In this document: positions 42,164-51,135 of the stretch, one piece after another
Numbering within the stretch: position 1 is the first letter of the stretch
Layout: each line of letters begins with the position of its first letter
Assembly (NCBI GenBank): GCA_016787445.1
Contig: JAEUTQ010000056.1
Location: 1-64,000 of the forward strand
Length of the DNA: 64,000 nt
Direction of reading: 5' to 3'
Source: Bacteroidia bacterium
GTDB lineage: Bacteria > Bacteroidota > Bacteroidia > B-17B0 > Aurantibacillaceae
Program-made: the position numbers and the translations under genes
The notes under the pieces: model-generated
Databases searched by the model: none
What the model saw: only the letters and a program-made list of their open reading frames with translations
What the model was told of the DNA's origin: nothing

Positions 42164-42919
42164 ATGATAAGTAAAGGTCAAATTAAACAAGTAAAGGCTT
42201 TGCATCTTAAGAAATTCAGAGACGAACAGGGCTTGTTTATTGCTGAGGGTGTGAAAATTGTGAGCGAGATTATTCACTCACATCCAAGCATGATCGAACA
42301 CTTATTTGCAACGGACCAATTCATAAAAGCTAATGCTTCGGTAGTTGGAAAAAGCGAAAAAGCAGTTTGTGTAAATGAAGCAGAGCTTGAGCGGATCAGT
42401 ACATTACAAACTCCCAATCAGGTGTTGGCGGTTTGCAAGAAGTTTCCTAAGAATAATCCTAGCATCGATATTAGTAAACAATTTTCGTTATACCTCGATG
42501 ATATTCGTGACCCCGGTAACCTCGGAACCATTTTGCGCATTGCCGATTGGTTTGGGATTCGTGAAATTTTTGTATCTGAACAAAGTACCGATTTATATAA
42601 CCCAAAAACAATCCAGTCTGCAATGGGTGCGTTTTTAAGAGTGAAAGTTCATTATATGAATCTTGATAGGGTAGTAACTGATTCGAATGTGCCTGTATAT
42701 GGAGCGGTTTTGAATGGCGAAAACATCTATAAACAAAAATTACAGAACGGTTTAATCATAATTGGTAACGAAGCAAACGGAATTACGGAAGAAAATTTGA
42801 AAAGAATATCACACCCCATCACCATTCCGGCTTCTTCAGCCAATCAAACGGAGTCGTTAAACGCAGCTATGGCTACCTCCATTATTTGTTCCGAATTTTT
42901 CCGGCAGATAAAACTCTGA
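42164..42919 (+). CDS. TrmH/SpoU family RNA 2'-O-methyltransferase
   Basis: A 251-residue SPOUT enzyme that methylates a ribose 2'-OH in rRNA or tRNA. An N-terminal RNA-binding region (QVKALHLKKFRDEQGLFIAEG) precedes the three SPOUT motifs: DDIRDPGNLGTILRIADWFG, GLIIIGNEANGI, and IPASSANQTESLNAAMATSI, which form the knotted SAM site. Target nucleotide is unknown. It is divergent from tamL with a 56-nt gap, an arrangement I have seen in related genomes. Confidence 0.92.
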   Translation: MISKGQIKQVKALHLKKFRDEQGLFIAEGVKIVSEIIHSHPSMIEHLFATDQFIKANASVVGKSEKAVCVNEAELERISTLQTPNQVLAVCKKFPKNNPSIDISKQFSLYLDDIRDPGNLGTILRIADWFGIREIFVSEQSTDLYNPKTIQSAMGAFLRVKVHYMNLDRVVTDSNVPVYGAVLNGENIYKQKLQNGLIIIGNEANGITEENLKRISHPITIPASSANQTESLNAAMATSIICSEFFRQIKL

Positions 42920-43351
42920 TTACTTTTTCAGTACAACTCCCTTAAAGCGGATTTTAGCAGGAGAGTTAGAAGCATTGGAAATTATTTCAACAATACGGTC
43001 TTGTCGGTCGTAAACAGTTTTTGTATCAAATTTCACGATGATTTTACCGGTTTGTTTGGGAGCAATGGGTTGTTTTGGAAATTCAACACTGGTGCAGGAA
43101 CATTCTACTTTGCTTTCTGTAATAATGAGAGGAGCTGTTCCTTCATTGGTAAAATTGTATTCAATACTTACAATTTCTCCCTTTGTCACAAACCCAAAGT
43201 TTTTCTTAGCGTCTTCAAATTTGATTTTGGCCTGAGCCTGTAAATCCTTTCCACTAAAAACAATTAGCAGTAAAAGCAAAAAGGTTTTTAAATAAAAAAT
43301 CCCCCTGAAAGCAGGAGGATTTTTTAAAGTATTATCAATATTATTTTGCAT
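42920..43351 (-). CDS. DUF1573 protein (third of three tandem copies)
   Basis: A 143-residue exported protein: KTFLLLLLIVFSGKDLQAQA is the signal core, then one DUF1573 domain (IKFEDAKKNFGFVTKGEIVSIEYNFTNEGTAPL, with the family CSC pair in VECSCTSVEFP). The family is an Ig-like fold of unknown role, common in Bacteroidota. The only nearby ATGs (43351 and 43378) lie upstream of a good terminator hairpin at 43294-43326, which then falls inside the coding sequence, encoding part of NPPAFRGIF. Either this is coupled to the gene before it through that hairpin, or it starts from a rare codon further in. Confidence 0.75.
   Translation of the reverse strand: MQNNIDNTLKNPPAFRGIFYLKTFLLLLLIVFSGKDLQAQAKIKFEDAKKNFGFVTKGEIVSIEYNFTNEGTAPLIITESKVECSCTSVEFPKQPIAPKQTGKIIVKFDTKTVYDRQDRIVEIISNASNSPAKIRFKGVVLKK
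43294..43326 (-). terminator. Terminator-like hairpin after the second DUF1573 gene, inside the frame of the third
   Basis: AAAAATCCCCCTG and CAGGAGGATTTTT pair with one mismatch. On the minus strand it is followed by U6 and lies 15 nt after the stop of the 43341 gene. It overlaps the start region of the next gene. Confidence 0.75.
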
Positions 43352-43781
43352 CAGGTGTTGGTGCAGGTTTAACTTCACCTTTAATTTTCACTTTAACAGT
43401 TGCAAACTTACCGTTTGATGTTACCGTTACGTTTTTCTCGAAACGACCGGCACGTTTTGTATCGTACTTCACTTTAATTACACCGGTTTTTCCAGGTAAA
43501 ATTGGTTCTTGAGGCCATCCCGGTTTACCGTCGATAGTTGTTGAAGTACATCCGCATTCACCTTGAACACTTGTGATGGTTAATGGTGACTTTCCTACAT
43601 TTTTAAATTTGAATTCACGAACACCGTTAGCATCGTAATCAATTGTTCCGAAATCAATAGTTTCATTTTCAAACTTAATTTCAGGAGCATTTGGATCGGT
43701 GTTTGGTACAACGGATTCCTGAGCATTGCCGCTGATGGCAAACATCATAAACAAAGCAAGTATGGCTGTAATTTTTTTCAT
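43341..43781 (-). CDS. DUF1573 protein (second of three tandem copies)
   Basis: A 146-residue exported protein: signal peptide MKKITAILALFMMFAISGNAQ, then a DUF1573 domain with IDFGTIDYDANGVREFKFKN, the Cys pair in GECGCTSTT, and LPGKTGVIKVKYDTKRAGRF. A short Lys/Pro-rich tail ends the protein. It lies 19 nt downstream of the first copy, so one operon is likely. The conserved CGC suggests a disulfide or metal contact. Function is not known for the family. Confidence 0.85.
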   Translation of the reverse strand: MKKITAILALFMMFAISGNAQESVVPNTDPNAPEIKFENETIDFGTIDYDANGVREFKFKNVGKSPLTITSVQGECGCTSTTIDGKPGWPQEPILPGKTGVIKVKYDTKRAGRFEKNVTVTSNGKFATVKVKIKGEVKPAPTPDAK

Positions 43782-43800
43782 GTTAAGTGCTATTATAGTA

Positions 43801-44304
43801 TTATGATTTCTTTTCTACCGGTGCACCTTGTGAAGGTTTGTTCTCAGGGAATGCTTCTTCAACAGGTTTTGCTTCAATGTTTCCTTTAATTTGGATAGTT
43901 TGAGTACCTGATTTAGCATTTGAGTTTACAGTAACTGTTTTGTAAATAGGACCAACACGTTGAGTGTCGTATTTCACTTTAATTACACCACTTTTGCCCG
44001 GTAAAATTGGTTCTTTCGGACATTGAGGTACTGTACATCCGCAGCTTCCCATGCAATTGGTAATAACTAATGGTTCTTTACCGTTATTAATAAATTTAAA
44101 CTCACATTCACCATTATCACCTTGCTTAAGGTTTCCGTAATCATGTGTTGTTTTGTCGAATTTAATATCAGCTAAACTGGCTGGTGTTGCGGCAGGATCC
44201 TGAGCACCATGATTATGGCCATCATTAGCAGAATGAACTTCCTGAGCGAAAGTGAATGCAGTTAAGCCTGCAACTAATCCTAAAGTTAAAATGAGCTTTT
44301 TCAT
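43801..44304 (-). CDS. DUF1573 protein (first of three tandem copies)
   Basis: A 167-residue exported protein: signal peptide MKKLILTLGLVAGLTAFTFAQ, a short His/Asn-rich stretch (HSANDGHNHGAQ), a DUF1573 domain with GSCGCTVPQCPKEPILPGKSG, and a Pro/Glu/Lys-rich tail. It is divergent from valS with a 110-nt gap that carries the valS promoter. The tandem triplet with different Cys patterns looks like duplication followed by divergence. The His-rich stretch could bind metal; that is a guess. Confidence 0.85.
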   Translation of the reverse strand: MKKLILTLGLVAGLTAFTFAQEVHSANDGHNHGAQDPAATPASLADIKFDKTTHDYGNLKQGDNGECEFKFINNGKEPLVITNCMGSCGCTVPQCPKEPILPGKSGVIKVKYDTQRVGPIYKTVTVNSNAKSGTQTIQIKGNIEAKPVEEAFPENKPSQGAPVEKKS

Positions 44305-44375
44305 ATTTTTGAGTTTTGTTTTTGTTTAGTTACTAAAATCATACCAAAGATAATAATGCCTTGGTCTAATTCGAG

Positions 44376-44383
44376 TATTTTTG
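44376..44383 (+). promoter_or_regulatory. -7 promoter element of valS
   Basis: TATTTTTG, a perfect TAnnTTTG box, 31 nt before the valS ATG. Confidence 0.5.
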
Positions 44384-44414
44384 CGAAATTTAACAAAAAT
44401 TTGATTACCCCTCA

Positions 44415-47033
44415 ATGGAAATAGCTAAAACATACAGTCCTAACGACGCAGAGCAAAAATGGTACCCTTATTGGTTGGAGAAAAAGTTCTTTAAATCAGT
44501 GGTTGACAAATCTAAGAAGCCTTACACCATCGTTATTCCTCCGCCAAATGTTACGGGTGTTTTACATATGGGACATATGTTAAATAATACCATTCAGGAT
44601 GTTTTGATACGTCGTGCGCGGATGCTTGGCTACAATGCGTGTTGGGTGCCCGGAACAGATCATGCCAGTATTGCTACTGAAGCTAAAGTTGTAAAATTAT
44701 TAGCGGATAAGGGTGTTAAAAAATCAGATTTATCGCGTGAAGATTTTTTAAAGCATGCCTGGGAATGGAAGGAAAAATACGGTGGAATTATTTTAGAGCA
44801 ACTAAAAAAATTAGGCGCAAGTTGCGATTGGGATCGTACACGCTTTACAATGGAAGATGATTTGAGTGAAGCGGTAATTGATGTATTCATTGATTTATAT
44901 AATAAGGGACATATTTACCGTGGCGTTCGAATGGTGAATTGGGATCCGCAGGGATTAACCGCCGTAAGTGATGAAGAGGTAATTTATAAAGAATCAAGCA
45001 GCAAATTAGTTTATGTAAAATATAAAATAGAAGGTACTAACGATTTTGTGACCATCGCTACCACACGTCCCGAGACAATCATGGGTGATACTGCTGTGTG
45101 TGTAAATCCAACAGACGAACGTTATGCTCACTTGAAAGGAAAAAATGTGATTGTACCGGTAGTTAATCGCGTGGTTCCTTTGATTTTTGACGAATACGTA
45201 GATGCAACTTTTGGAACAGGTGCTTTAAAAGTAACACCTGCACATGATATCAACGACTTTAATTTAGGACAGAAATATAAATTGCAAACGATTGATGCAC
45301 TTACACCGGATGGAAAAATTTCGGAGGCAGCAGGCGCTTACGTAGGAATGGATCGTTTCGCTTGCCGTAAACAAATCGTAAAAGATTTGCAGGAAATGGG
45401 TTTGGTAGAGAAGGTGGAAGATATCAAAAACAAAGTTGGTTACAGCGAACGCACGGATGCGGTTATTGAGCCTAAATTATCCATGCAGTGGTTCTTGAAA
45501 ATGGATAAGGTTAGCAAACCTGCATTGGATGCTGTACTTAACAACGACGTAAAATTAATTCCGGATAAATTCATAAACACCTATAAACATTGGATGGAAA
45601 ATGTACACGATTGGTGTATTAGCCGTCAGTTATGGTGGGGACAAAGAATTCCGGCTTGGTACGATAATAAAGGAAACACGGTAGTTTGTAAAACGAAGGA
45701 GGAGGCAGCTAAGTTGTTAAATACGACTGAAGTTAAGCAAGATGAAGATGTTCTTGATACATGGTTCTCTTCCTGGTTATGGCCATTAACTGTTTTTGAT
45801 CCGAACGTAATTCGTAATGGTTGGGAAAAAGCAAACGAGGATTTGAAATATTATTATCCTACCAGCGATTTGGTTACTGCTCCTGAAATTTTATTTTTCT
45901 GGGTGGCACGAATGATTATTGCAGGTAAAGAGTATACAGGACAAAAACCATTTACCAATGTTTATTTAACCGGTATCGTTCGCGATAAGTTGGGAAGAAA
46001 AATGAGCAAGAGTTTAGGGAATAGTCCTGATCCATTGGATTTAATAACGAAATATGGTGCAGATGGTGTTAGGGTAGGGATGTTATTATGTTCTCCGGCG
46101 GGTAATGATTTAATGTTTGATGAAAGTTATTGTGAGCAAGGAAGAAACTTTGCGAATAAAGTTTGGAATGCCTTCCGACTTATCAAAGGATTTGAAGTTG
46201 GGAATGTAGAACAAAGTGAAGCGCAAAAAACAGCTATCACGTGGTTTGATAATAAACTAAGCGAGCAATTGGAAATCATTAATGATCATTATACGAAATA
46301 CCGTATGAGCGATGCTTTAATGGCAACATACAAATTGGTATGGGATGATTTTTGTGCATGGTATCTCGAGGCAATTAAGCCTGATTTTGTAGACGGCAAG
46401 GCACAGCCAATTGATAAGGCAACCTACGATGCTACGATTTCATATTTAGAAAGTTTATTAAAAATTATGCATCCATGGATGCCATTTATCACCGAAGAAA
46501 TTTGGCATTTGATAAAGGAACGTAGTGAAATGGATTGTGTAATTGTGGCGAAGTGGCCGGAAGTAAAATCAACCGATGCACGTCAGTTGATGGAGTTTGA
46601 AGTAGTGAAGGAAATTGTGGCGATGATCCGTAATATCCGCGCGCAAAAACAATTATCACCTAAAGAAAAATTGAAGTTGATAGAGAAATCGGATGCTACG
46701 CATTCTTATTTTGATAAGTTGGTGATGAAATTAGCTAACCTTAATGAAGTAGAGTATACAAAGAATAAAGTAGAAGGTGCTTTTTCATTCATGATTCAAT
46801 CCACTGAGTTTTTTGTTCCTCTTTCTTCTAATGTAAATAAAGACGAAGAAAAAGCTCGCTTGCAAAAAGAACTAGAGTACAATCAAGGTTTTTTGAAATC
46901 GGTACAAATTAAATTAAGCAACGAAAAATTTGTAGCGAATGCAAAACCGGAGTTAGTGGAGTTGGAGAAGAAAAAGCAAGCCGACGCGGAAGCAAAAATT
47001 AAAGCGCTGGAAGCACAACTTTCAGCATTATAA
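44415..47033 (+). CDS. valS: Valyl-tRNA synthetase
   Basis: Charges tRNA-Val and edits mischarged threonine. The class I signature HMGH is at about residue 51 (PPPNVTGVLHMGHMLNNT) and KMSKS at about residue 529 (GRKMSKSLGNSPDP). The CP1 editing domain lies between (TTRPETIMGDTAVCVNP). The C-terminal helical coiled-coil (about 805-872) is rich in Lys/Glu, as in ValRS. The 872-residue length is normal for Bacteroidota. It is followed after one base by a histidine kinase gene, suggesting a joint transcript, an uncommon pairing. Confidence 0.97.
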   Translation: MEIAKTYSPNDAEQKWYPYWLEKKFFKSVVDKSKKPYTIVIPPPNVTGVLHMGHMLNNTIQDVLIRRARMLGYNACWVPGTDHASIATEAKVVKLLADKGVKKSDLSREDFLKHAWEWKEKYGGIILEQLKKLGASCDWDRTRFTMEDDLSEAVIDVFIDLYNKGHIYRGVRMVNWDPQGLTAVSDEEVIYKESSSKLVYVKYKIEGTNDFVTIATTRPETIMGDTAVCVNPTDERYAHLKGKNVIVPVVNRVVPLIFDEYVDATFGTGALKVTPAHDINDFNLGQKYKLQTIDALTPDGKISEAAGAYVGMDRFACRKQIVKDLQEMGLVEKVEDIKNKVGYSERTDAVIEPKLSMQWFLKMDKVSKPALDAVLNNDVKLIPDKFINTYKHWMENVHDWCISRQLWWGQRIPAWYDNKGNTVVCKTKEEAAKLLNTTEVKQDEDVLDTWFSSWLWPLTVFDPNVIRNGWEKANEDLKYYYPTSDLVTAPEILFFWVARMIIAGKEYTGQKPFTNVYLTGIVRDKLGRKMSKSLGNSPDPLDLITKYGADGVRVGMLLCSPAGNDLMFDESYCEQGRNFANKVWNAFRLIKGFEVGNVEQSEAQKTAITWFDNKLSEQLEIINDHYTKYRMSDALMATYKLVWDDFCAWYLEAIKPDFVDGKAQPIDKATYDATISYLESLLKIMHPWMPFITEEIWHLIKERSEMDCVIVAKWPEVKSTDARQLMEFEVVKEIVAMIRNIRAQKQLSPKEKLKLIEKSDATHSYFDKLVMKLANLNEVEYTKNKVEGAFSFMIQSTEFFVPLSSNVNKDEEKARLQKELEYNQGFLKSVQIKLSNEKFVANAKPELVELEKKKQADAEAKIKALEAQLSAL

Positions 47034-47034
47034 A

Positions 47035-48087
47035 ATGAAAGATTTTAAAGTTTCAACCTTACTCATTTGGTTAAGCCTGTTAAGTGCTTTGCTTTGTGCG
47101 GGTGCGCTTACGGTTTATCAAGTGTCATGGGGCGGAGGCTTTGATTTAGCGGCAGTGCTCATATTGTTCTTCGCTTTTTTTATTATTACCTTTTTTGTTC
47201 TTTACTTCATTTACAATCCTTTTGTATTCGATAAAGTGAAATTGGTGAATGAAGAACTAAAAAAAGTAATTCCCCAAAAGGAAATTCCGGATACTAATTT
47301 CAGTCTTGATGAAATTGATCCTATTACTCAGTTAGAAAATGAAGTGAAAAAGATAGCGCAAGAGCGACAGAAGGAGTTGGAACATTTAAAAAATCTCGAC
47401 AGTTACCGTAAAGAATATTTAGGAAATGTTTCGCACGAACTCAAAACGCCGGTGTTTAATATCCAGGGTTATGTGTCCACCTTAATTGATGGCGGATTAA
47501 GCGACCCAACTATTAATCTCGATTATTTAAAAAGGGCCGATAAAAGCATTGAGCGGATTATTCACATTATTGATGATCTGGAAACAATTACTCAATTGGA
47601 AACTGGTTCATTGGAGCCTGAGTATGAAAAGTATGATATCATTGCTCAGATAAAAGATATCATAGAGCAATTGGATATGGTGGCGCGTAAGAAAAACATT
47701 TCTGTCACACTTACTAAAAAATCGGACAAACCACTTTATGTTTTGGCTGATAAATTCAGGATTCGTCAGGTGTTTGTTAATCTTATTACCAACAGTGTAA
47801 AATATGGCAGAGACGGCGGAAAAACGGAAATTGGTTTGTCTCAGTATGATGATGAAGTGATTGTTGAAATTAAGGATAACGGCATCGGTATTTCAGAAGA
47901 ACATCTGCCACGCTTATTCGAACGTTTTTATCGTGTGGATAAAGGAAGAAGTCGCGAACAAGGCGGAACGGGTTTGGGTTTAGCAATTGTGAAGCATATT
48001 ATTGAAGCGCATCAAAAAACCATTGGTGTAAAAAGTAAAGTAGGGGAGGGAACAATTTTTACTTTTACCTTAAACAGGTCCATTTAA
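47035..48087 (+). CDS. Membrane sensor histidine kinase (PhoR-like, no adjacent regulator)
   Basis: A 350-residue kinase. Two hydrophobic segments (about 8-30 and 38-63) with a very short loop imply no real periplasmic sensor. A helical linker leads to the HisKA dimerisation domain with phospho-acceptor His134 in VSHELKTP. The ATPase domain has the N box (NLITNSVKYG), G1 (IKDNGIGIS), F box (LFERFYRV) and G2 (GTGLGLAI). It lies one base after valS and 25 nt before an M43 protease gene, and no response regulator is encoded nearby, so it is an orphan in this window. Confidence 0.93.
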   Translation: MKDFKVSTLLIWLSLLSALLCAGALTVYQVSWGGGFDLAAVLILFFAFFIITFFVLYFIYNPFVFDKVKLVNEELKKVIPQKEIPDTNFSLDEIDPITQLENEVKKIAQERQKELEHLKNLDSYRKEYLGNVSHELKTPVFNIQGYVSTLIDGGLSDPTINLDYLKRADKSIERIIHIIDDLETITQLETGSLEPEYEKYDIIAQIKDIIEQLDMVARKKNISVTLTKKSDKPLYVLADKFRIRQVFVNLITNSVKYGRDGGKTEIGLSQYDDEVIVEIKDNGIGISEEHLPRLFERFYRVDKGRSREQGGTGLGLAIVKHIIEAHQKTIGVKSKVGEGTIFTFTLNRSI

Positions 48088-48112
48088 TTTAATACAATAA
48101 AAACCTAAAATT

Positions 48113-49426
48113 ATGAAAAAACAATTACTACTTTTTTCTTTTCTGGTATTTTCCCTCTTAATTAAAGCGCAACATGAGAAATGTGCAACATCATTTGCTT
48201 TAAAAAAGGGATTGGAAGCTAACGCAGGGGCAGCTTCTTTTTATACGGCCGAGCAGTTGGCAAATAAATGGTTGGCAAATAATAAATCCGCCGTTCATCA
48301 CAATAAAACAAAGGCCATCATCAAAATTCCGGTGGTGTTTCATGTGGTGTATAAGAATGCCGCACAAAACATTCCCGATTCAAACATTATTTCTCAGCTT
48401 CAAGTATTAAACGAGTGTTTCCGTAAACAAAATGCGAATTATACGAATACACGTCCTATTTTTGATACCATTGGCGCTGATTGTGAAATTGAGTTTTGTC
48501 TGGCTGACAAAGATCCGCAAGGAAATCCAACCACAGGAATTATTCGCAAATCAGCACCCTCTACGGCAGCATTTGATCCTTTAAATGGCTTTGATGCTGT
48601 TAAATCTCCAGCAAAAGGTGGTGATACTTTATGGCCTGCGAATCAGTATTTAAATATCTGGACCTGCGACATGAGTTTATTCAGTTTCACCTTTGTTTTG
48701 GGTTATGCTCAGTTTCCCGGAATGAATCCTCAAACCGACGGTGTTGTTATCCAATACGATTATCTTGGTAAATATTCTAAGCCTAAATTTTTAGGTAGAA
48801 CAACGGTTCACGAAGTAGGTCATTGGTTAGGCATGCGTCATATCTGGGCTGATGATGCTCCGGGTATCGGACAGCAAGGTACCTGCGATTCAACCGATTT
48901 TGTAGGAGATACGCCGAACTGTAAGAGTCAATCGGCTTCAGGAAGCTGCAATACTTCAACAAATACCTGCTCAAACGAAGATCCTTATTGGAGTACAATC
49001 GATCCGCCTGATATGGTAGAAAACTATATGGATTATAGTAAAGATAGCTGTATGACGATGTTTACCAAAGGACAAAAGGCAAGAATGTATTCGTTTTTAA
49101 ATACCAATCCTGATAGAATGGCCATTACCACAAGTACAGCAGGATGTAATACTTATGCAGGCATTCATGATATAGATGATTTTAGCGCTCATGTTGAATT
49201 GTTTCCGAATCCGGCGTCTGATGTGGTAAAACTTAATTTAAAGAATTTATCACATGCAGGTTATTCCTATGAAATATACAATGCGAATGGTCAGCTCATC
49301 ACCAAGGAAGCCCTGAATTATTTGTATTCGGAAATAGATGTGAAAAGCCTCAGCAACGGTTTATACTTTGTTAAAGTATACAGCGAATACCATACAGCTA
49401 CAAAGCGATTGGTTATAGCGCGATGA
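48113..49426 (+). CDS. T9SS-exported M43 (pappalysin-like) metalloprotease
   Basis: A 437-residue secreted protease. Signal peptide: MKKQLLLFSFLVFSLLIKAQ. A pro-region (about 20-65) precedes IIKIPVVFHVVY. The metzincin zinc motif HEVGHWLGMRH is at 233-243, and the Met-turn is in ENYMDYSKDSCMTMFTKGQ. Paired Cys residues in the loop between (TCDST, NCKSQ, SCNTS, TCSNE) are typical of M43B cytophagalysin-type enzymes. Residues about 360-437 are a T9SS type A sorting domain (LFPNPASDVVKL...SNGLYFVKVY). It should digest extracellular protein. This is a second metzincin in the window, unrelated in layout to the one in the TNT protein. Confidence 0.93.
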   Translation: MKKQLLLFSFLVFSLLIKAQHEKCATSFALKKGLEANAGAASFYTAEQLANKWLANNKSAVHHNKTKAIIKIPVVFHVVYKNAAQNIPDSNIISQLQVLNECFRKQNANYTNTRPIFDTIGADCEIEFCLADKDPQGNPTTGIIRKSAPSTAAFDPLNGFDAVKSPAKGGDTLWPANQYLNIWTCDMSLFSFTFVLGYAQFPGMNPQTDGVVIQYDYLGKYSKPKFLGRTTVHEVGHWLGMRHIWADDAPGIGQQGTCDSTDFVGDTPNCKSQSASGSCNTSTNTCSNEDPYWSTIDPPDMVENYMDYSKDSCMTMFTKGQKARMYSFLNTNPDRMAITTSTAGCNTYAGIHDIDDFSAHVELFPNPASDVVKLNLKNLSHAGYSYEIYNANGQLITKEALNYLYSEIDVKSLSNGLYFVKVYSEYHTATKRLVIAR

Positions 49427-49513
49427 TTTATTAACATTTCCTCTGTTATTCTTAAAAAAAAATTTTGCTAAACGGGGCTAATATCTGTAAACTTGCACAT
49501 AATTTTTAATAAG

Positions 49514-49870
49514 ATGGCAGAGATTCACATTACCGGTATTCAATATATTGAGATTAACAATCAGGAAGATTTGGAGTTTAAATACAAACCGGATGTACCA
49601 AAATTAAAGTTGGTAGGAAATATTATTGTGGCTGAAGATGAAGAATCAGATGATGATGATCAAAGTGTTGTATTCTTAACTCAAAAGCAATTAAATCAGG
49701 TTCTAAGCAATAAGGACGTAGAGTTAAAACTAGTTGACGATCGCTGGTATCCGGCTAAACCGTTAAGCAAAGAGCAAGTTAAAAAAGTTGGACTTGTTGG
49801 AATTGATGCCGAGTATTTAGGCGCGGCGGGCGATATAAAATGTTACGAAGCTGTAAAAATCAGCGAATAA
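49514..49870 (+). CDS. Small conserved acidic protein of unknown function
   Basis: A 118-residue soluble protein from the ATG at 49514, just before MAEIHITGIQYIEINN; an in-frame ATG 21 nt upstream overlaps the promoter region. It is acidic with an Asp/Glu run (DEESDDDDQ). No signal peptide and no recognised domain. A -7-like box TAAACTTG lies at 49488-49495, and a terminator follows at 49879-49902, so it is its own transcription unit. I have no functional guess. Confidence 0.72.
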   Translation: MAEIHITGIQYIEINNQEDLEFKYKPDVPKLKLVGNIIVAEDEESDDDDQSVVFLTQKQLNQVLSNKDVELKLVDDRWYPAKPLSKEQVKKVGLVGIDAEYLGAAGDIKCYEAVKISE

Positions 49871-49878
49871 ATAAGCTA

Positions 49879-49902
49879 ATCCCGATTTTCGAATCGGGAT
49901 TT
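49879..49902 (+). terminator. Terminator of the 118-aa protein gene
   Basis: AATCCCGATT and AATCGGGATT around TTCG, then T-rich. Confidence 0.85.
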
Positions 49903-49913
49903 TTAATTTAAAA

Positions 49914-50783
49914 ATGGCGCTACATTTCAAAACTCTTCTTACTCGTACGCTAACTGCCGCAGTTTTTGTGGCTGTCTTACTATCTGCTGTTAATCATAGT
50001 TTTTTTTCGTTTGCAGCTTTGTTTTTTATTGTTGCCATTTGGGGATTGTCTGAATTTTTTCAAATCGCAAAGAAGCTAGGAGCACAGCCTTTCAAAGTCG
50101 GGGGGTATCTGTCTGCTTTGTTTTTATTATCTGCTTCGTTTGTACATAATGCCGGTTTAACACAACTAAATTTTATTTGGCTGTATTTGGCAGGTATATC
50201 TTGTTTTTCGATGGTATTTTTCTCTGCCTTATTTTCAAGGCAAGAAAATGCGGTGAATGATGCCGCTTATACTTTATCAGGGATTATTTATTCGGTTCTG
50301 CCTTTTGTGATACTACTCTATATTCCTTGCATCGATAAAAACATTCAGCATAGTGAAGCGCTGCAGTTTAACGCTACCTATAACAACCACATTATTCTTG
50401 GTTTGCTTCTATTAATATGGGCAAATGATTCTTATGCTTATTTGGTGGGAAGTTTAATTGGTAAGAGAAAATTACTGGAAAGAGTTTCTCCGGGTAAAAC
50501 CTGGGAAGGCACCATAGGAGCTGCAATCTTAACTTTAGCCTCTTCACTATTGGTAGCCACTTGGTTTCCTGAGGTAGCGAAAGCACATTGGATGGTACTC
50601 AGTTTAATTGTATCGGTTGTTGGTACACTGGGCGATTTATCAGAATCTCTCTTAAAAAGAAAGGCCGGCGTGAAAGATTCGGGCAGTATTATGCCGGGAC
50701 ATGGAGGTATACTCGACCGTTTTGACAGTTTAATGTTTATTGCACCTTTTGCGTTGCTTTATTTAAGCTGGGTTTACGCTTAA
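49914..50783 (+). CDS. cdsA: Phosphatidate cytidylyltransferase
   Basis: Makes CDP-diacylglycerol from phosphatidate and CTP at the inner membrane, the substrate of PssA (gene at 13384). About eight hydrophobic segments. The CDS family signature is near the C-terminus: SPGKTWEGTIGA, then GDLSESLLKRKAGVKDSGSI, then MPGHGGILDRFDS. The 289-residue length is normal. The stop overlaps the end of the convergent small gene at 50780 by four bases. Confidence 0.93.
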   Translation: MALHFKTLLTRTLTAAVFVAVLLSAVNHSFFSFAALFFIVAIWGLSEFFQIAKKLGAQPFKVGGYLSALFLLSASFVHNAGLTQLNFIWLYLAGISCFSMVFFSALFSRQENAVNDAAYTLSGIIYSVLPFVILLYIPCIDKNIQHSEALQFNATYNNHIILGLLLLIWANDSYAYLVGSLIGKRKLLERVSPGKTWEGTIGAAILTLASSLLVATWFPEVAKAHWMVLSLIVSVVGTLGDLSESLLKRKAGVKDSGSIMPGHGGILDRFDSLMFIAPFALLYLSWVYA

Positions 50784-51067
50784 ATTTTAATGCGGTGAAT
50801 TCGTGTAATCGGAATCACAGTTCCTTGTTTTAAAATCACACGCTTATCCGTTACGCCCCACACTGTTGTTTCAACCACGTAACAGTTTTTTTCATCTTCA
50901 AAGAAAATTTTGATTTTAGTTTGCTCGAGGTTGCCTAAAGTTAAGGCGCGGTTTAATTCGCTTAAACGCTCTTTAATAGCATCATTATCCGATAAAACTT
51001 CTGCATCCGGAAATTTTAAGCCGGAAATCATTTCCTTCTCTATTTTTTCAAATGTTGCTGTATTCAT
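50780..51067 (-). CDS. Small conserved protein of unknown function
   Basis: A 95-residue protein with no signal peptide. An N-terminal helical part (FEKIEKEMISGLKFPDAEVL) is followed by a beta-rich end (FFEDEKNCYVVETTVWGVTDKRVILKQGTVIPITRIHRI), which looks like a small beta-barrel or SH3-like fold. I recognise only a general hypothetical type of Bacteroidota. It overlaps cdsA by four bases on the other strand. Confidence 0.7.
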   Translation of the reverse strand: MNTATFEKIEKEMISGLKFPDAEVLSDNDAIKERLSELNRALTLGNLEQTKIKIFFEDEKNCYVVETTVWGVTDKRVILKQGTVIPITRIHRIKI

Positions 51068-51135
51068 GGGGAGGTATATTTATGTTAGTTAGTATAAATT
51101 ATACGCTAAATACAGGTCCGGGTTACAGTGACTTA

